Of a stretch of DNA of 64,000 bases, positions 1-9,254 are shown piece after piece. Source of the DNA: UBA7236 sp044227505 (GTDB lineage Bacteria > Bacteroidota > Bacteroidia > Chitinophagales > BACL12); assembly GCA_044227505.1 (NCBI GenBank), contig JBGAWP010000012.1, positions 8,265-72,264 of the forward strand. The letters run 5' to 3'. Position 1 is the first letter of the stretch, and every line of letters begins with the position of its first letter. The translations under genes and the position numbers were made by a program. The notes beneath the pieces were generated by a model. That model saw only the letters and a program-made list of their open reading frames with translations, searched no databases and had not been told where the DNA came from.

Positions 1-2
1 TG

Positions 3-1637
3 GAGAAATTTACCATCATTCCCGAAGGTCAGATCGGACTTGTATTGGCGAAAGATGGTATGGCAATCCCAACCGGAAATATTCTCGGTCAAATGGTGGA
101 ATGTGATACCTATCAGGATGCTACAAAATTTTTAAACAATGGCGGACAGCGCGGTCGACAAACTACTTATATCACTGCCGGTTCTTATCGTATAAATACC
201 ATGTTGTTCGATATTTCTGTTACTGATATGATCAGAATTCAGGAAAGTATGGTAGGCATAATTACAACGCTGGATGGTTTACCCATTGAAAGCGGTCAAA
301 TAGCGGGTAAAATGATTGAGGGACATAATAATTTTCAGGATTTTGATAAATTTATTAAGAACGGTGGAAATCGCGGATTACAACCGCATGTAGTTCTCGC
401 CGGTTCATACAACTTGAATCCCTGGGCAGTGCAAATGGAAGAAATTCCGATGACAGAAATTTCCATTGGATATGTTGGAGTTGTGATCTCTTTTATAGGT
501 CAGGACGGACACGACCTCACAGGTTCCGATTTTAAACATGGAAATATTGTTGAAAAAGGTTTTAAAGGAGTTTGGCTGGAACCACTTGGGCCTGGTAAAT
601 ATCCGATAAATAAATATACCATGAAAGTGGAATTGGTGCCAACAACAAATCTTGTATTAAATTGGGCATCAGCAAGAAGTGAAGCGCATAATCTGGATAA
701 AAATCTTTCCACTATTACAGTTCGTTCAAAAGATGGTTTCCCATTTAATTTAGACGTTGCACAAATTATTCACGTACCAACCACAGAGGCTCCGAAAGTA
801 ATTGCGCGTTTCGGAAATATGGTAAATCTTGTTTCTCAGGTGTTGGAACCAACCATTGGAAACTATTTCAGAAATTCAGCACAAGACTCTGATGTGATCG
901 CTTTTTTATCTACCAGAAAAGAAAGACAGGAATCTGCAAAAGAACATATTAAAAAAGTGTTGGATGAATATAATGTGAATGCAGTTGATACACTTATTGG
1001 AGATATAGTTCCACCTGAATCGTTGATGAAAACATTAACCGACAGAAAAATTGCAGAGGAACAAAAAATAACCTACGATACACAAAAAAGAGCACAGGAA
1101 ACTCGTCAGGGAATGGAAAAAGAGACTGCCATTGCCGATATGCAAAAAGATATTGTAAAAGCACAACAAAGTGTTGAAATTGCAGAACGCACAGCAAGTG
1201 CAACAGTAAAAAAATCGGAGGGTGATGCAACAGGAGTTAAACTTGCCGTTGGTGCTGAAGCGGAGGCTACCAAAATGCGTGCATTCGCAGAGGCTGAATC
1301 AACAAAAGCAAGAGCGCAAGCTGATTCTGAAGCAATTAAACTAAGAGCAGCAGCACAGGCTGAACAGATTACATTAACAGGTAGCGCAGAAGCAGGAAAA
1401 ATTCTTGCTATTGGTAAATCCACGGCAGAAGCTTATGAACTTGCAGTAAAAGCGCTTGGTGGTGAAAACTTTACGAGATATAAAATAACCGAAGAATTAG
1501 CAAAGGGGCATATTAAATTAATTCCGGATGTGCTTATTGGCGGAACAAACAGTAATGGAACGGCAATGGATGGTTTATTGGGATTAAAATTAATGGAAAT
1601 GATGGATCCAAAAAATAAAAAAGAAGAGGAAAAATAA
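3..1637 (+). CDS. SPFH/Band 7 (flotillin-like) protein, 5' partial
   Basis: The reading frame is open from base 3, so the true start lies before the window; the TTG at 45 is internal. The N-terminal part carries two similar modules, roughly residues 15-65 and 80-135 of the visible protein, each with a pattern like GQRGRQ...AGSYRIN or NRGLQP...AGSYNLN. An SPFH core follows, and then a long alanine/glutamate-rich coiled coil (about residues 330-470) with repeats such as AEAEATKMRAFAEAEST, typical of flotillins. The C-terminus ends in a charged KNKKEEEK tail. SPFH proteins form membrane-associated oligomeric scaffolds; family membership is clear, the specific role is not. The next gene starts 6 bp downstream, so the two are probably co-transcribed. 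Confidence 0.85.
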   Translation, partial: EKFTIIPEGQIGLVLAKDGMAIPTGNILGQMVECDTYQDATKFLNNGGQRGRQTTYITAGSYRINTMLFDISVTDMIRIQESMVGIITTLDGLPIESGQIAGKMIEGHNNFQDFDKFIKNGGNRGLQPHVVLAGSYNLNPWAVQMEEIPMTEISIGYVGVVISFIGQDGHDLTGSDFKHGNIVEKGFKGVWLEPLGPGKYPINKYTMKVELVPTTNLVLNWASARSEAHNLDKNLSTITVRSKDGFPFNLDVAQIIHVPTTEAPKVIARFGNMVNLVSQVLEPTIGNYFRNSAQDSDVIAFLSTRKERQESAKEHIKKVLDEYNVNAVDTLIGDIVPPESLMKTLTDRKIAEEQKITYDTQKRAQETRQGMEKETAIADMQKDIVKAQQSVEIAERTASATVKKSEGDATGVKLAVGAEAEATKMRAFAEAESTKARAQADSEAIKLRAAAQAEQITLTGSAEAGKILAIGKSTAEAYELAVKALGGENFTRYKITEELAKGHIKLIPDVLIGGTNSNGTAMDGLLGLKLMEMMDPKNKKEEEK

Positions 1638-1643
1638 TTTAAT

Positions 1644-2177
1644 ATGCAGGAGATCATCATAAAAAGGAATTACAATATTTTTTACCGTATGCTGGCCATT
1701 AGTGCTGTAACTTTAGTTTTTATAGCCAGAAATATTATTAGTTATTATAAATCCAACGGAGAAGGGAATTTGGTATTTCTCATTATTTCTTATGTTTTCG
1801 GGGTATTGATTTTATTACTGATCAATAATTCCATTCGACAATTAAATAAAAGAACTCCGGCATTGATCATATCTGAAAAAGGAATAATTGATAATATCAG
1901 TCATATAAAACCGGAGTTGGTGCCCTGGTCAAATATAAAAGGTGCAGAAGTTAAAAAATATAAAGGGAACATGCATATGGTAATTCAATTGCATGATTAT
2001 TACGATGTTCTTGATAACGATAGCCCATTTCGCACCAAAATGACACAGATATATATCAAAGATCTGGAAACGCCCTGGGTGATCAATCTGGGATTAGTTA
2101 AAACGGATATTTCAGAACTACATCGAATAATTCTTGAAAGATCAGCGGCAGCGGATATCGTGAATCGTGAGCCGTGA
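1644..2177 (+). CDS. STM3941-family small membrane protein
   Basis: This 177-residue protein has two hydrophobic segments close together (about residues 14-32 and 43-62). A soluble C-terminal region follows with the pattern ALIISEKGIIDN...LVPWSNIKGAEVKKYKG, which resembles the PH-like domain of the STM3941 family. It begins 6 bp after the SPFH gene stop, which argues for an operon; a membrane partner would suit a flotillin-like scaffold, but that is inference. The function of the family is unknown. The ATG at 1644 is the only sensible start. Confidence 0.7.
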   Translation: MQEIIIKRNYNIFYRMLAISAVTLVFIARNIISYYKSNGEGNLVFLIISYVFGVLILLLINNSIRQLNKRTPALIISEKGIIDNISHIKPELVPWSNIKGAEVKKYKGNMHMVIQLHDYYDVLDNDSPFRTKMTQIYIKDLETPWVINLGLVKTDISELHRIILERSAAADIVNREP

Positions 2178-2194
2178 AACCGGGACGAGGATTT

Positions 2195-2420
2195 TAGTCA
2201 AGGGTCAGGAGGGCATTAGTCAGGAGTCAGGAGTCAGGAGTCAATAGTCATTAGGCAGGAGTCAATAGTCATTGGTCAGGAGTGAAATTTTCCTCCGACC
2301 GAAATGCGAGCTCACGCCTCTCGCTTGACGCCTCACGAAATAAATGTCATTAGGCAGGTGTAAAATTTTCCAGCAACTGAAATCCGGACTCACGCCTCAC
2401 GATTCACGCCTCACGAATTT
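2195..2420. repeat. Dispersed intergenic repeat, copy 1 (heptad words)
   Basis: The gap between the small membrane protein and the VOC gene (2178-2494) has no credible gene. It holds short repeated words on a seven-base step, such as GTCAGGA and GTCAATA, followed by repeated TCACGCCTCACGA blocks. Its reverse complement matches a block at about 59417-59505: both contain CGTGAGGCGTGAATCGTGAG, then GGATT, CTGGA, a T-rich run, and TAATGACTATTGACTCCTGA-type words. The same element is therefore present twice in the window, in opposite orientation. Confidence 0.75.
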
Positions 2421-2494
2421 CCCCCCTGTCCATTTTTAGAATTTCAATCGTTATGAAACTTTATAACCAAATTTCTTAACTTAAAACAATTAAA

Positions 2495-2878
2495 ATGACA
2501 GGATCAGAAAATGCTTTAAATTGGTTTGAAATATCCGTAAGTGATATTACACGTGCAAAAACTTTTTACGAAACAGTTTTTGGGATCGAAATGCCTACCT
2601 CAGAAATGATGGGCATGCAAATGGCTTTTTTTCCCTCCGAAGATATGAACGGAAAGGTTTCAGGTTCTTTGGTACAGGGTGACATGCACAAACCAAGCGC
2701 TGATGGTGCGAAAATTTATTTAAATGGGAATCCCGATCTTAACATCGCTTTATCAAAGGTGGAATCAGCCGGTGGTAAAGTGATAATGCCCAAAACACAT
2801 ATAGGAGAAGATATTGGCAATATGGCCTTTTTTATCGATTCTGAAGGAAATACAGTTGCTTTACATTCAAATAATTAA
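2495..2878 (+). CDS. VOC (glyoxalase/bleomycin resistance fold) family protein
   Basis: At 127 residues it has the size of a single-domain VOC protein. Two beta-alpha-beta-beta-beta modules can be seen. The first begins at NWFEISVSDITRAKTFYETV, the second near residue 80 with VESAGGKVIMPKTHIGEDIG and ends GNMAFFIDSEGNTVALHS, the usual C-terminal VOC signature. The substrate cannot be read from sequence. The stop lies 13 bp before the YCII-type gene, and the sigma factor gene follows. VOC and YCII proteins commonly accompany ECF sigma factors of the ECF41/ECF42 type, which supports a shared regulatory unit. Confidence 0.85.
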   Translation: MTGSENALNWFEISVSDITRAKTFYETVFGIEMPTSEMMGMQMAFFPSEDMNGKVSGSLVQGDMHKPSADGAKIYLNGNPDLNIALSKVESAGGKVIMPKTHIGEDIGNMAFFIDSEGNTVALHSNN

Positions 2879-2891
2879 ATTAAACTTTAAG

Positions 2892-3239
2892 ATGAAAGAA
2901 TTTTTATTAGTATTCAGAAGAGACGCTTCCGTGAACGAACCTCCAATGTCGCCCGAGCAAATTCAAACCATGATGAAACCATGGCAAGATTGGATAGGAA
3001 GTATAGCCGCTCAAAATAAATTGGTGACTGCCGGGAACCGTTTAACACCGGATGGAGCAGTTATCAAACCCAATAATGTGATCACCAATGGCCCTTTTGT
3101 AGAAATTAAAGAAGCAATTGGAGGATATACCATCATTAAATGTGAAACGTTGGAGGAGGCTGTGGAATTATCTAAAAATTGCCCCATTTTATTTAATGGC
3201 GGAAGTGTGGAAGTACGCACAATAGTGCCAATGGATTAA
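2892..3239 (+). CDS. YCII-related (DGPF domain) protein
   Basis: I place the start at the ATG at 2892, giving 115 residues (MKEFLLVFRR...). The longer open frame from 2814 would overlap the VOC gene by 65 bp and adds a non-homologous extension. The sequence has the YCII pattern: an N-terminal strand, a PPMSPEQIQTMMKPWQDWI helix, the conserved NGPFVEIKEAIGGYTII segment that contains the family's GPF motif, and a closing VEVRTIVPMD strand. Family members sit next to ECF42 sigma factors and are thought to be co-functional with them; their catalytic activity is unproven. A hairpin terminator follows directly. Confidence 0.88.
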   Translation: MKEFLLVFRRDASVNEPPMSPEQIQTMMKPWQDWIGSIAAQNKLVTAGNRLTPDGAVIKPNNVITNGPFVEIKEAIGGYTIIKCETLEEAVELSKNCPILFNGGSVEVRTIVPMD

Positions 3240-3254
3240 AATCAAAATAAAAAA

Positions 3255-3285
3255 AAGCCTTTCGGAATATTTCGGAAGGCTTTAT
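3255..3285 (+). terminator. Rho-independent terminator after the VOC-YCII pair
   Basis: AAGCCTTTCG (3255-3264) pairs with CGGAAGGCTT (3273-3282) with a single wobble, separated by GAATATTT and followed by a short T-rich run. It ends about 4 bp before the ATG of the sigma factor gene, so that gene must either be read through or start from a transcript lacking most of this hairpin. Confidence 0.75.
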
Positions 3286-3288
3286 TAT

Positions 3289-4521
3289 ATGCAGCAAGAA
3301 GAACTGATACCACATTTATTCCGGACAGAATACAGAAAAATAATTTCGGTGCTCTGCAAAGTTTTTGGATTTGAATATATTGCCATTGCAGAAGATATTG
3401 TTAGTGAAACCTTTTTATTGGCTGCGGAAACCTGGGGGTTAAAAGGACTACCGCAAAATCCAACTGCATGGTTGTATACAGTTGCGAAAAATAAGGCGAA
3501 GGACCTATTAAAACACAACGCGGTTTTTAATAAAAAAATAGAACCGGCATTTAAAAGATCAACTTCTTTTACTGAAGAAACGGAGATCGATCTATCCGGA
3601 AAAAATATCAACGACAGTCAATTACAAATGATGTTTGCCATTTGTAATTCCACAATATCCGTGGAAGCTCAAATTGGATTATCACTAAATATTCTTTGCG
3701 GATTTGGTGCCGAAGAAATTGCTGATGCTTTTTTAAGCAATAAAGAAACTATTTATAAGCGCTTATCCAGAGCAAAAGAAAAGTTGAGATCAGAAAATAT
3801 TAAAATAGAATTTCCTCCTGCCCAGGAAATAAATACCAGGTTAGAAACTGTACTCACCACAATTTATTTATTATTCAGTGAGGGATATTATTCCACCTCA
3901 CAAAACACAACTTTGCGCAAGGATCTTTGTTTGGAAGCTATGCGATTAAATTTAATGCTGACGGAATTTGAATTAACAGATACACCTGCTTCCAACGCAT
4001 TATTATCATTGATGTGCTTTCACTCCTCCAGGTTTGATGCAAGAACTGCTTCAAATGGGGACCTTATTTTATATGAAAAGCAGGATGAAAATTTATGGAA
4101 CAGGGAATTAATTGAGAAGGGGGAATATTATCTGACCAGAGCTTCCAAAGGAAAGATCTTATCAAAATATCATTTGGAAGCCGCAATTGCCTATTGGCAT
4201 ACAATCAAAAATGACAGTATCGAAAAATGGGAAAATATACTACAATTGCATAACCGATTATTACAAATAGAATACTCCCCTATTGCTGCCTTAAACAGAA
4301 CCTTCGCATTGTCAAAGGCAAATGGGAAATTAGAGGCAATTAAGGAAGCAGAAAAACTTGATCTGAAAAACAATCATTTATACCATATGCTTCTAGGGAA
4401 TTTATATATGGATATTAATACTGACAAATCCATTGAACACTTGGAAATTGCTTTCAATCTTGCAAAAACGGATTCGGAAAGATCCGTTATACAACAAACT
4501 ATCAGCAAATTATCAAAATAA
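3289..4521 (+). CDS. RNA polymerase sigma factor, ECF42 type with C-terminal TPR-like extension (DUF6596)
   Basis: The 410-residue protein is about twice the length of an ordinary ECF sigma factor. Sigma region 2 spans about residues 10-75 (EDIVSETFLLAAETWGLKGL, then NPTAWLYTVAKNKAKDLL). Region 4 lies at about 110-165 (GFGAEEIADAFLSNKETIYK, RLSRAKEKLR). The remaining 240 residues form helical pairs with LCLEAMRLNLML and PIAALNRTFALSKANG, as expected for the DUF6596/TPR extension of ECF42 factors. In that group the extension controls activity and no classical anti-sigma factor is present; a YCII gene is the usual neighbour, as here. The ATG is preceded almost immediately by a terminator hairpin. 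Confidence 0.9.
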   Translation: MQQEELIPHLFRTEYRKIISVLCKVFGFEYIAIAEDIVSETFLLAAETWGLKGLPQNPTAWLYTVAKNKAKDLLKHNAVFNKKIEPAFKRSTSFTEETEIDLSGKNINDSQLQMMFAICNSTISVEAQIGLSLNILCGFGAEEIADAFLSNKETIYKRLSRAKEKLRSENIKIEFPPAQEINTRLETVLTTIYLLFSEGYYSTSQNTTLRKDLCLEAMRLNLMLTEFELTDTPASNALLSLMCFHSSRFDARTASNGDLILYEKQDENLWNRELIEKGEYYLTRASKGKILSKYHLEAAIAYWHTIKNDSIEKWENILQLHNRLLQIEYSPIAALNRTFALSKANGKLEAIKEAEKLDLKNNHLYHMLLGNLYMDINTDKSIEHLEIAFNLAKTDSERSVIQQTISKLSK

Positions 4522-4572
4522 ATTAGCTTTCCTCTCTGGCTGAGATAATAACATTTCAGTATTAAACAAAAA

Positions 4573-5868
4573 TTGGTTAATATTGGATTACTAAACCACA
4601 CTGATCCCATAAAAAAGGCTTTCTCCATATTATTAAAGTTATTGATTGGATTATTTCTATGCCTTGTAATCTATTTAAATATCCGCTTATATTTTGGTCC
4701 GCATTTTGAAAATAAAGCAGCAATACTTGAAGATTCCCACAAACAATTAAATTTTCTGGGTTATGAGATCCATAATAATGATCTGGGTAAGAGAATGCAG
4801 GATATTTTTCCGGAAGGATTTGTATTTACCAATGCACTGTATGGTTTAAGCTGTGCCGAAATTGCCGCCAACCCAAATTCCGGTGGTTTAAAAAAATCAT
4901 ATTATATCAGCGAGGCAAGATTTGCTTTTGATGAAATTAATTCCGAGTATGCTAAACAGAATTTCATAAAGTCGATGAGCCCGGAATACGGTATGTATTA
5001 TATCGGATGGAAAAATTATCTCTTGGGCAAGATACTTTCAGCACAAAAGCATATTGATAGTGCGGAATTGGTTTTATTTAAGAATAATTGCAAATCAATT
5101 TCCGAAGCGCTAAAAAATAATTTTTATCCATCATCATATCCAGCTTCCTCATGGCCTGCAGATGCTGCTGTTGGCGTTGCCTCTTTAAAACAACACGATC
5201 TCCTTTTTGAACCGGAATACGATTCGGTAATAAAAGATTGGATCCAAAAAGTTAAGTTAAATCTTGACAGTACTACGGGTTTAATTCCACATGCAGTTGA
5301 AGCAGAAACCGGAAAACCTATTGATGTTGCAAGGGGATCATCCATTTGTTTAACGCTGATATTTCTCTCTGAAATTGATCCAGTTTTCGCAAAAGAACAA
5401 TTCGATCTTTTTTATGAAAAATTTACGATCACCAGGTTTGGGTTACCATTTGTTAGAGAATATCCAAAGGGCAGCAAAGGTCATGCAGACATAGATTCCG
5501 GACCTGTAATTCTGAAAGTAGGTTTTGCCGGCACTATAGTAGCAACAGGCACCTTTATAAAATTTGGCGAACTGGAAACAGCAAATAAAATTTCCGCTTG
5601 TATCGAAAGTATAGGTTTTCCTAAAATTGATGGAGATCAAAAAAAATACTTGTCAGGAAAATTACCCATTGCGGATGCCTTTATAGTGTGGACCAGACTA
5701 CAATCTTCTGAAACTATTCGCGATAATTACTCCTATGGCAGTTTTCTTATTTTTCATATTTATAGTTTTCTGGTCGTATTTTTATTTATTGTATTATTTT
5801 ATAGAAAACGGCTTTGGGATCTATTTAATAAGAACCGGAACAGGCATATTGCTTCCAAACAAAAGTGA
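4573..5868 (+). CDS. Unidentified membrane-anchored protein, probable alpha/alpha-toroid periplasmic domain
   Basis: The only plausible start is TTG at 4573, because the first internal methionine comes well after the N-terminal membrane segment (about residues 15-38). A second hydrophobic helix sits near the C-terminus (about 392-413). Between them lies a roughly 340-residue, probably periplasmic domain with the motifs SSWPADAAVGVASLKQHD, PHAVEAETGKPID and GHADIDSGPVI. These recall (alpha/alpha)6-toroid proteins of the linalool dehydratase-isomerase type, but I do not recognise the family with confidence. It is on its own, 51 bp after the sigma gene, and might belong to the ECF42 unit. Confidence 0.6.
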   Translation: MVNIGLLNHTDPIKKAFSILLKLLIGLFLCLVIYLNIRLYFGPHFENKAAILEDSHKQLNFLGYEIHNNDLGKRMQDIFPEGFVFTNALYGLSCAEIAANPNSGGLKKSYYISEARFAFDEINSEYAKQNFIKSMSPEYGMYYIGWKNYLLGKILSAQKHIDSAELVLFKNNCKSISEALKNNFYPSSYPASSWPADAAVGVASLKQHDLLFEPEYDSVIKDWIQKVKLNLDSTTGLIPHAVEAETGKPIDVARGSSICLTLIFLSEIDPVFAKEQFDLFYEKFTITRFGLPFVREYPKGSKGHADIDSGPVILKVGFAGTIVATGTFIKFGELETANKISACIESIGFPKIDGDQKKYLSGKLPIADAFIVWTRLQSSETIRDNYSYGSFLIFHIYSFLVVFLFIVLFYRKRLWDLFNKNRNRHIASKQK

Positions 5869-6059
5869 GAGATAGTAAAATATCATAACTATATCACTAT
5901 CAATTACTTATGTCTTATTTTTACAAATGGACATTAAATGAACTTCAATTTATTAATGCATGAACCTAAATCCAGGTTCATACGTAAGATATATAATGAA
6001 TCTATGAGGTGATCTTGTGTTGGCCATTTTGAGTTTCAAAACTTTTTAAACAAACAATT

Positions 6060-7916
6060 ATGAATCACCACCTATTGCCCATTTCAGAAATAGAGCAACT
6101 TTTTAATACAAGTGAAGCTGGTTTGAATGTTGTAGCCGCTGAAAAGCTCTTGTTGGAATTTGGCAAAAATGAATTGGCTGCTAAAAAAAAGAAATCCATC
6201 ATTGTAATCTTTTTAAGTCAATTTAAAGATGTGATGATCTTTATATTATTGGCAGCAGCAGCAGTTTCCATTTTTATAGGAGAGATCAATGACGCTTACG
6301 TAATTCTCATTATTGTGATATTAAATGCCGTTATCGGTTTTATGCAGGAATATAAGGCTGAAAAGGCGATGCTTGCTTTAAAAAAGATGTCGGCAAGTTC
6401 AACTATTGTTAGGCGTGAAGGTAAAATATTTGAAATACCAAGTGCTGAATTAGTTCCGGGTGATGTAGTAATAATGGAGTCCGGGAATTTAGTGCCTGCA
6501 GACATGCGTTTAAGAGTATGCCACTCCTTGAAGATAGAAGAGGCTGCGCTTACAGGAGAATCAATTGCTATTGATAAAACTACAGAGGAACTCACGGAAG
6601 AAAAATTATCGCTGGGTGACATGACCAACATGGCATTTAAAGGTACCGTTGTAACCTATGGAAGAGGGGAAGGTATAGTGGTTGCCACAGGAATGCAAAC
6701 GGAAATTGGAAGAATAGCAAAATTGTTGGATATAAAAGAACTTCAAACTCCGCTGCAAAAAAAATTATCTGATTTCGGAAAAAAACTGTCGTTTGTTGTT
6801 ATAGCAATATGTGTGATGATGTTTGGGGTTGGTTTATTACGGGGAGAAGAACCAATTCAAATGTTGCTCACATCTATTTCAGTTGCCGTTGCAGCAATAC
6901 CGGAGGCACTACCTGCCTTAATAATTATTGCTTTAGCCATTGGTGCTAAACGTCTTGTTCGTATTAATGCACTGATTCGCAAATTACCGGCAACAGAAAC
7001 GTTGGGATCTGTTACTTATATCTGCACAGATAAAACCGGAACAATTACACAAAATAAAATGACTGTAACAAATATCTGGCAATTGCCGGAAACCAGTTCT
7101 ATAAATAATTTAAGTGCCGATGAATTACTACTTATAGCGATGGAACTCAACCATGACGTAATAATGGATGAAAGTAATAATTTAAAAGGTGACCCAACAG
7201 AAATTGCATTGGTAGAATATTCCAGGAGTAGCAGAAATAATAAAATTGCATTCGACATCAATCTACCCCGAGAACAAGAATTGCCTTTTGATTCGGAACG
7301 CAAACGCATGAGTGTAATTTATCCCTTTAATAATGCATGGATTGTAATAACAAAAGGCGCTGTTGAGTCTATTCTTAACATTTGCGATGAAAAAAATGCT
7401 GTTCAAATTAATTCCACAACGGCCGAATTTGCAAAAGAAGGTAAACGTATTTTGGCATATTCATTTAGAGAATTACCAGATTTACCCGATACCTTTTCAA
7501 TAGAGACCATAGAATGTAAAATGCATTTTCTGGGATTGGCTGCAATGATAGACCCACCGCGTTTGGAATCCAAACAAGCAATAAAAGATTGCAAAACAGC
7601 AGGTATCATTCCTGTTATGATAACGGGTGATCATCCTATAACTGCAAAGGTGATTGCAAAGGAAACAGGTATAATTGAAGATGCTAACGACAAAATTATT
7701 ACCGGAGCAGAATTAGCTGCATTATCGGACGCTGAATTTGAAAAAGAGGTTGAAAATATCCGATTATATGCCCGTGTTTCGCCGGAGCAAAAACTACTTA
7801 TTGTAAAAACACTGCAAAAAAAATCACAAATTGTTGCGATGACCGGCGATGGTGTAAACGAGCCTTGCGCAGAGCTGATATTGGAGTTGCAATGGGAATT
7901 ACAGGTACAGATGTGA
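6060..7916 (+). CDS. P-type Ca2+-transporting ATPase (IIA-like), N-terminal part of a broken gene
   Basis: This is the first 600 residues of a class II P-type ATPase: cation ATPase N-domain, four membrane helices, actuator loop with LTGES, the M4 motif PEALP, the phosphorylation site CTDKTGTIT (Asp324), the nucleotide domain with KGAVE, and the P-domain up to MTGDGVN. After this point the frame diverges into a nonsense tail ending at 7916. The natural continuation (LRRADIGVAMG...) lies in another frame from 7862. Between Asn (7857-7859) and the Ala codon at 7862 there are 2 nt where 9 are expected for D-A-P, so 7 nt are missing from the hinge motif GDGVNDAPA. The intact protein would be about 860 residues. 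Function depends on whether the deletion is real. Confidence 0.85.
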   Translation: MNHHLLPISEIEQLFNTSEAGLNVVAAEKLLLEFGKNELAAKKKKSIIVIFLSQFKDVMIFILLAAAAVSIFIGEINDAYVILIIVILNAVIGFMQEYKAEKAMLALKKMSASSTIVRREGKIFEIPSAELVPGDVVIMESGNLVPADMRLRVCHSLKIEEAALTGESIAIDKTTEELTEEKLSLGDMTNMAFKGTVVTYGRGEGIVVATGMQTEIGRIAKLLDIKELQTPLQKKLSDFGKKLSFVVIAICVMMFGVGLLRGEEPIQMLLTSISVAVAAIPEALPALIIIALAIGAKRLVRINALIRKLPATETLGSVTYICTDKTGTITQNKMTVTNIWQLPETSSINNLSADELLLIAMELNHDVIMDESNNLKGDPTEIALVEYSRSSRNNKIAFDINLPREQELPFDSERKRMSVIYPFNNAWIVITKGAVESILNICDEKNAVQINSTTAEFAKEGKRILAYSFRELPDLPDTFSIETIECKMHFLGLAAMIDPPRLESKQAIKDCKTAGIIPVMITGDHPITAKVIAKETGIIEDANDKIITGAELAALSDAEFEKEVENIRLYARVSPEQKLLIVKTLQKKSQIVAMTGDGVNEPCAELILELQWELQVQM

Positions 7917-8638
7917 GCAAGGAAGCTGCCGACATGATTTTACTTGATGACAATTTTGCAACATTAATTAAAGCTGTAAAAGAGGGAAGAAGAATTTATG
8001 ATAATATTCGCAAGTTTTTTAAATATATTTTAACTAGTAATGGCGGGGAAATCTGGACTTTATTCCTTGCCCCCCTTATAGGGTTACCTTTACCACTATT
8101 ACCAATTCATATTTTATATATTAATTTGGTAACGGATGGTTTACCAGGTTTGGCATTTGCTGCGGAACCATCAGAAGAGGATATTTTAAACCGAAAACCA
8201 CGAAAACCCAATGAAAGTATTTTTGCAAATGGAATAGGTATCCATATTCTTTGGGTTGGATTTTTTATGGGTGCAATATGCTTGGCAACGCAAATTTACG
8301 CGATGCATATGGAAAATGAGAAATGGCAGACTATGGTATTTACCGTTTTATGCGTAAGTCAAATGGGACATGCCATGGCGATCAGGAGTAATAAGCAATC
8401 ATTGTTTAAACAAGGAATATTTGGAAATAAACAACTGGCAATTTCCGTCATACTTACTTTAGCTCTTCAGATGTTTGTTATCTATGCACCATTTATGCAG
8501 GATATATTCCGAACTCAAGCACTTTCACTTGTGGAATTAACATTTTGCATCGTTGTCTCTTCCACTGTATTCTGGGTAGTAGAATTTGAGAAGTGGGTAA
8601 AACGCCTCAACGATAAAAGGTCAGGCGCGAAATCTTAA
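7865..8638 (+). CDS. P-type Ca2+-transporting ATPase, C-terminal part of the broken gene
   Basis: This frame continues the preceding gene: LRRADIGVAMGITGTDVSKE, the hinge after GDGVND, then six membrane helices. The ion-site residues of SERCA-like pumps are present: SNGGEIW in M5 (Asn and Glu) and NLVTDGLPGL in M6 (Asn, Thr, Asp). With the Glu of PEALP in M4, this suggests a type IIA calcium pump with both sites. The nominal start at 7865 is a TTG inside the conserved motif and is not a real initiation site. Unless the frame is restored, this fragment would not be made as part of a working pump. Confidence 0.85.
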   Translation: MRRADIGVAMGITGTDVSKEAADMILLDDNFATLIKAVKEGRRIYDNIRKFFKYILTSNGGEIWTLFLAPLIGLPLPLLPIHILYINLVTDGLPGLAFAAEPSEEDILNRKPRKPNESIFANGIGIHILWVGFFMGAICLATQIYAMHMENEKWQTMVFTVLCVSQMGHAMAIRSNKQSLFKQGIFGNKQLAISVILTLALQMFVIYAPFMQDIFRTQALSLVELTFCIVVSSTVFWVVEFEKWVKRLNDKRSGAKS

Positions 8639-8771
8639 TATGTTTTTAGAAGCATAAGTATTCGTAAAATAAATCATAAGTAACATTGATAAATGTCATT
8701 TTTGCAGCCTCGCTCTCCAAAGTAACTTAGGGGTGCAAATAAATATTTAATAACAATTAAAACTCAAAATT

Positions 8772-9233
8772 ATGACTGCACTAACTTTAAAAAGAAAAAG
8801 CTTGTTACCTACTATTACAAGCAATTTTTTCAATGGCGGTAGCCTTTTAAATCCGAATTTTTTTGACATCGATGGCGATTTCTTAGATTTTGATATTGCA
8901 GATCGTATTCCTTCCGTAAATATCAAGGAAAATACTAAAGATTTTGCCCTTGAAATGGCAGTTCCGGGAATGGAAAAAGAAGACTTCAAGATCAATATTG
9001 AGAATGATATGCTTAATATCAGCTCAGAAAAAGAAGAAGAGAAAAAAGAAGAGAATGAAAATTACACCCGCAAAGAATATGCTTACAACAGCTTCTCCAG
9101 GTCTTTCCGTTTACCTGAAAATTGCCTGTCAGATAAGATAGATGCGAAGTACGAAAAAGGTATATTACATGTTACCATCCCTAAAAAAGAGGTAACAATA
9201 AAAAAAACAACTAAGGAAATTAAAGTATCATGA
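8772..9233 (+). CDS. Hsp20/alpha-crystallin small heat shock protein
   Basis: At 153 residues it has the usual length. A short N-terminal arm with LLPTITSNFFNGG is followed by the alpha-crystallin domain from about residue 45 (RIPSVNIKENTKDFALEMAV, PGMEKEDFKINIENDMLNI), with the basic YTRKEYAYNSFSRSFRLPE segment and the closing GILHVTIPKKE strand. It acts as an ATP-independent holdase in the cytoplasm. A strong terminator follows, so it is probably a single-gene unit inside a stress island with FtsH, a J-protein and a ribosome hibernation factor. Confidence 0.95.
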   Translation: MTALTLKRKSLLPTITSNFFNGGSLLNPNFFDIDGDFLDFDIADRIPSVNIKENTKDFALEMAVPGMEKEDFKINIENDMLNISSEKEEEKKEENENYTRKEYAYNSFSRSFRLPENCLSDKIDAKYEKGILHVTIPKKEVTIKKTTKEIKVS

Positions 9234-9254
9234 TTATTGGTATTTTCTGAGAAT

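Noticed and set aside
2814..2891. Upstream extension of the YCII gene
   Set aside because: It overlaps the VOC gene and has no family similarity; the ATG at 2892 gives the standard length.
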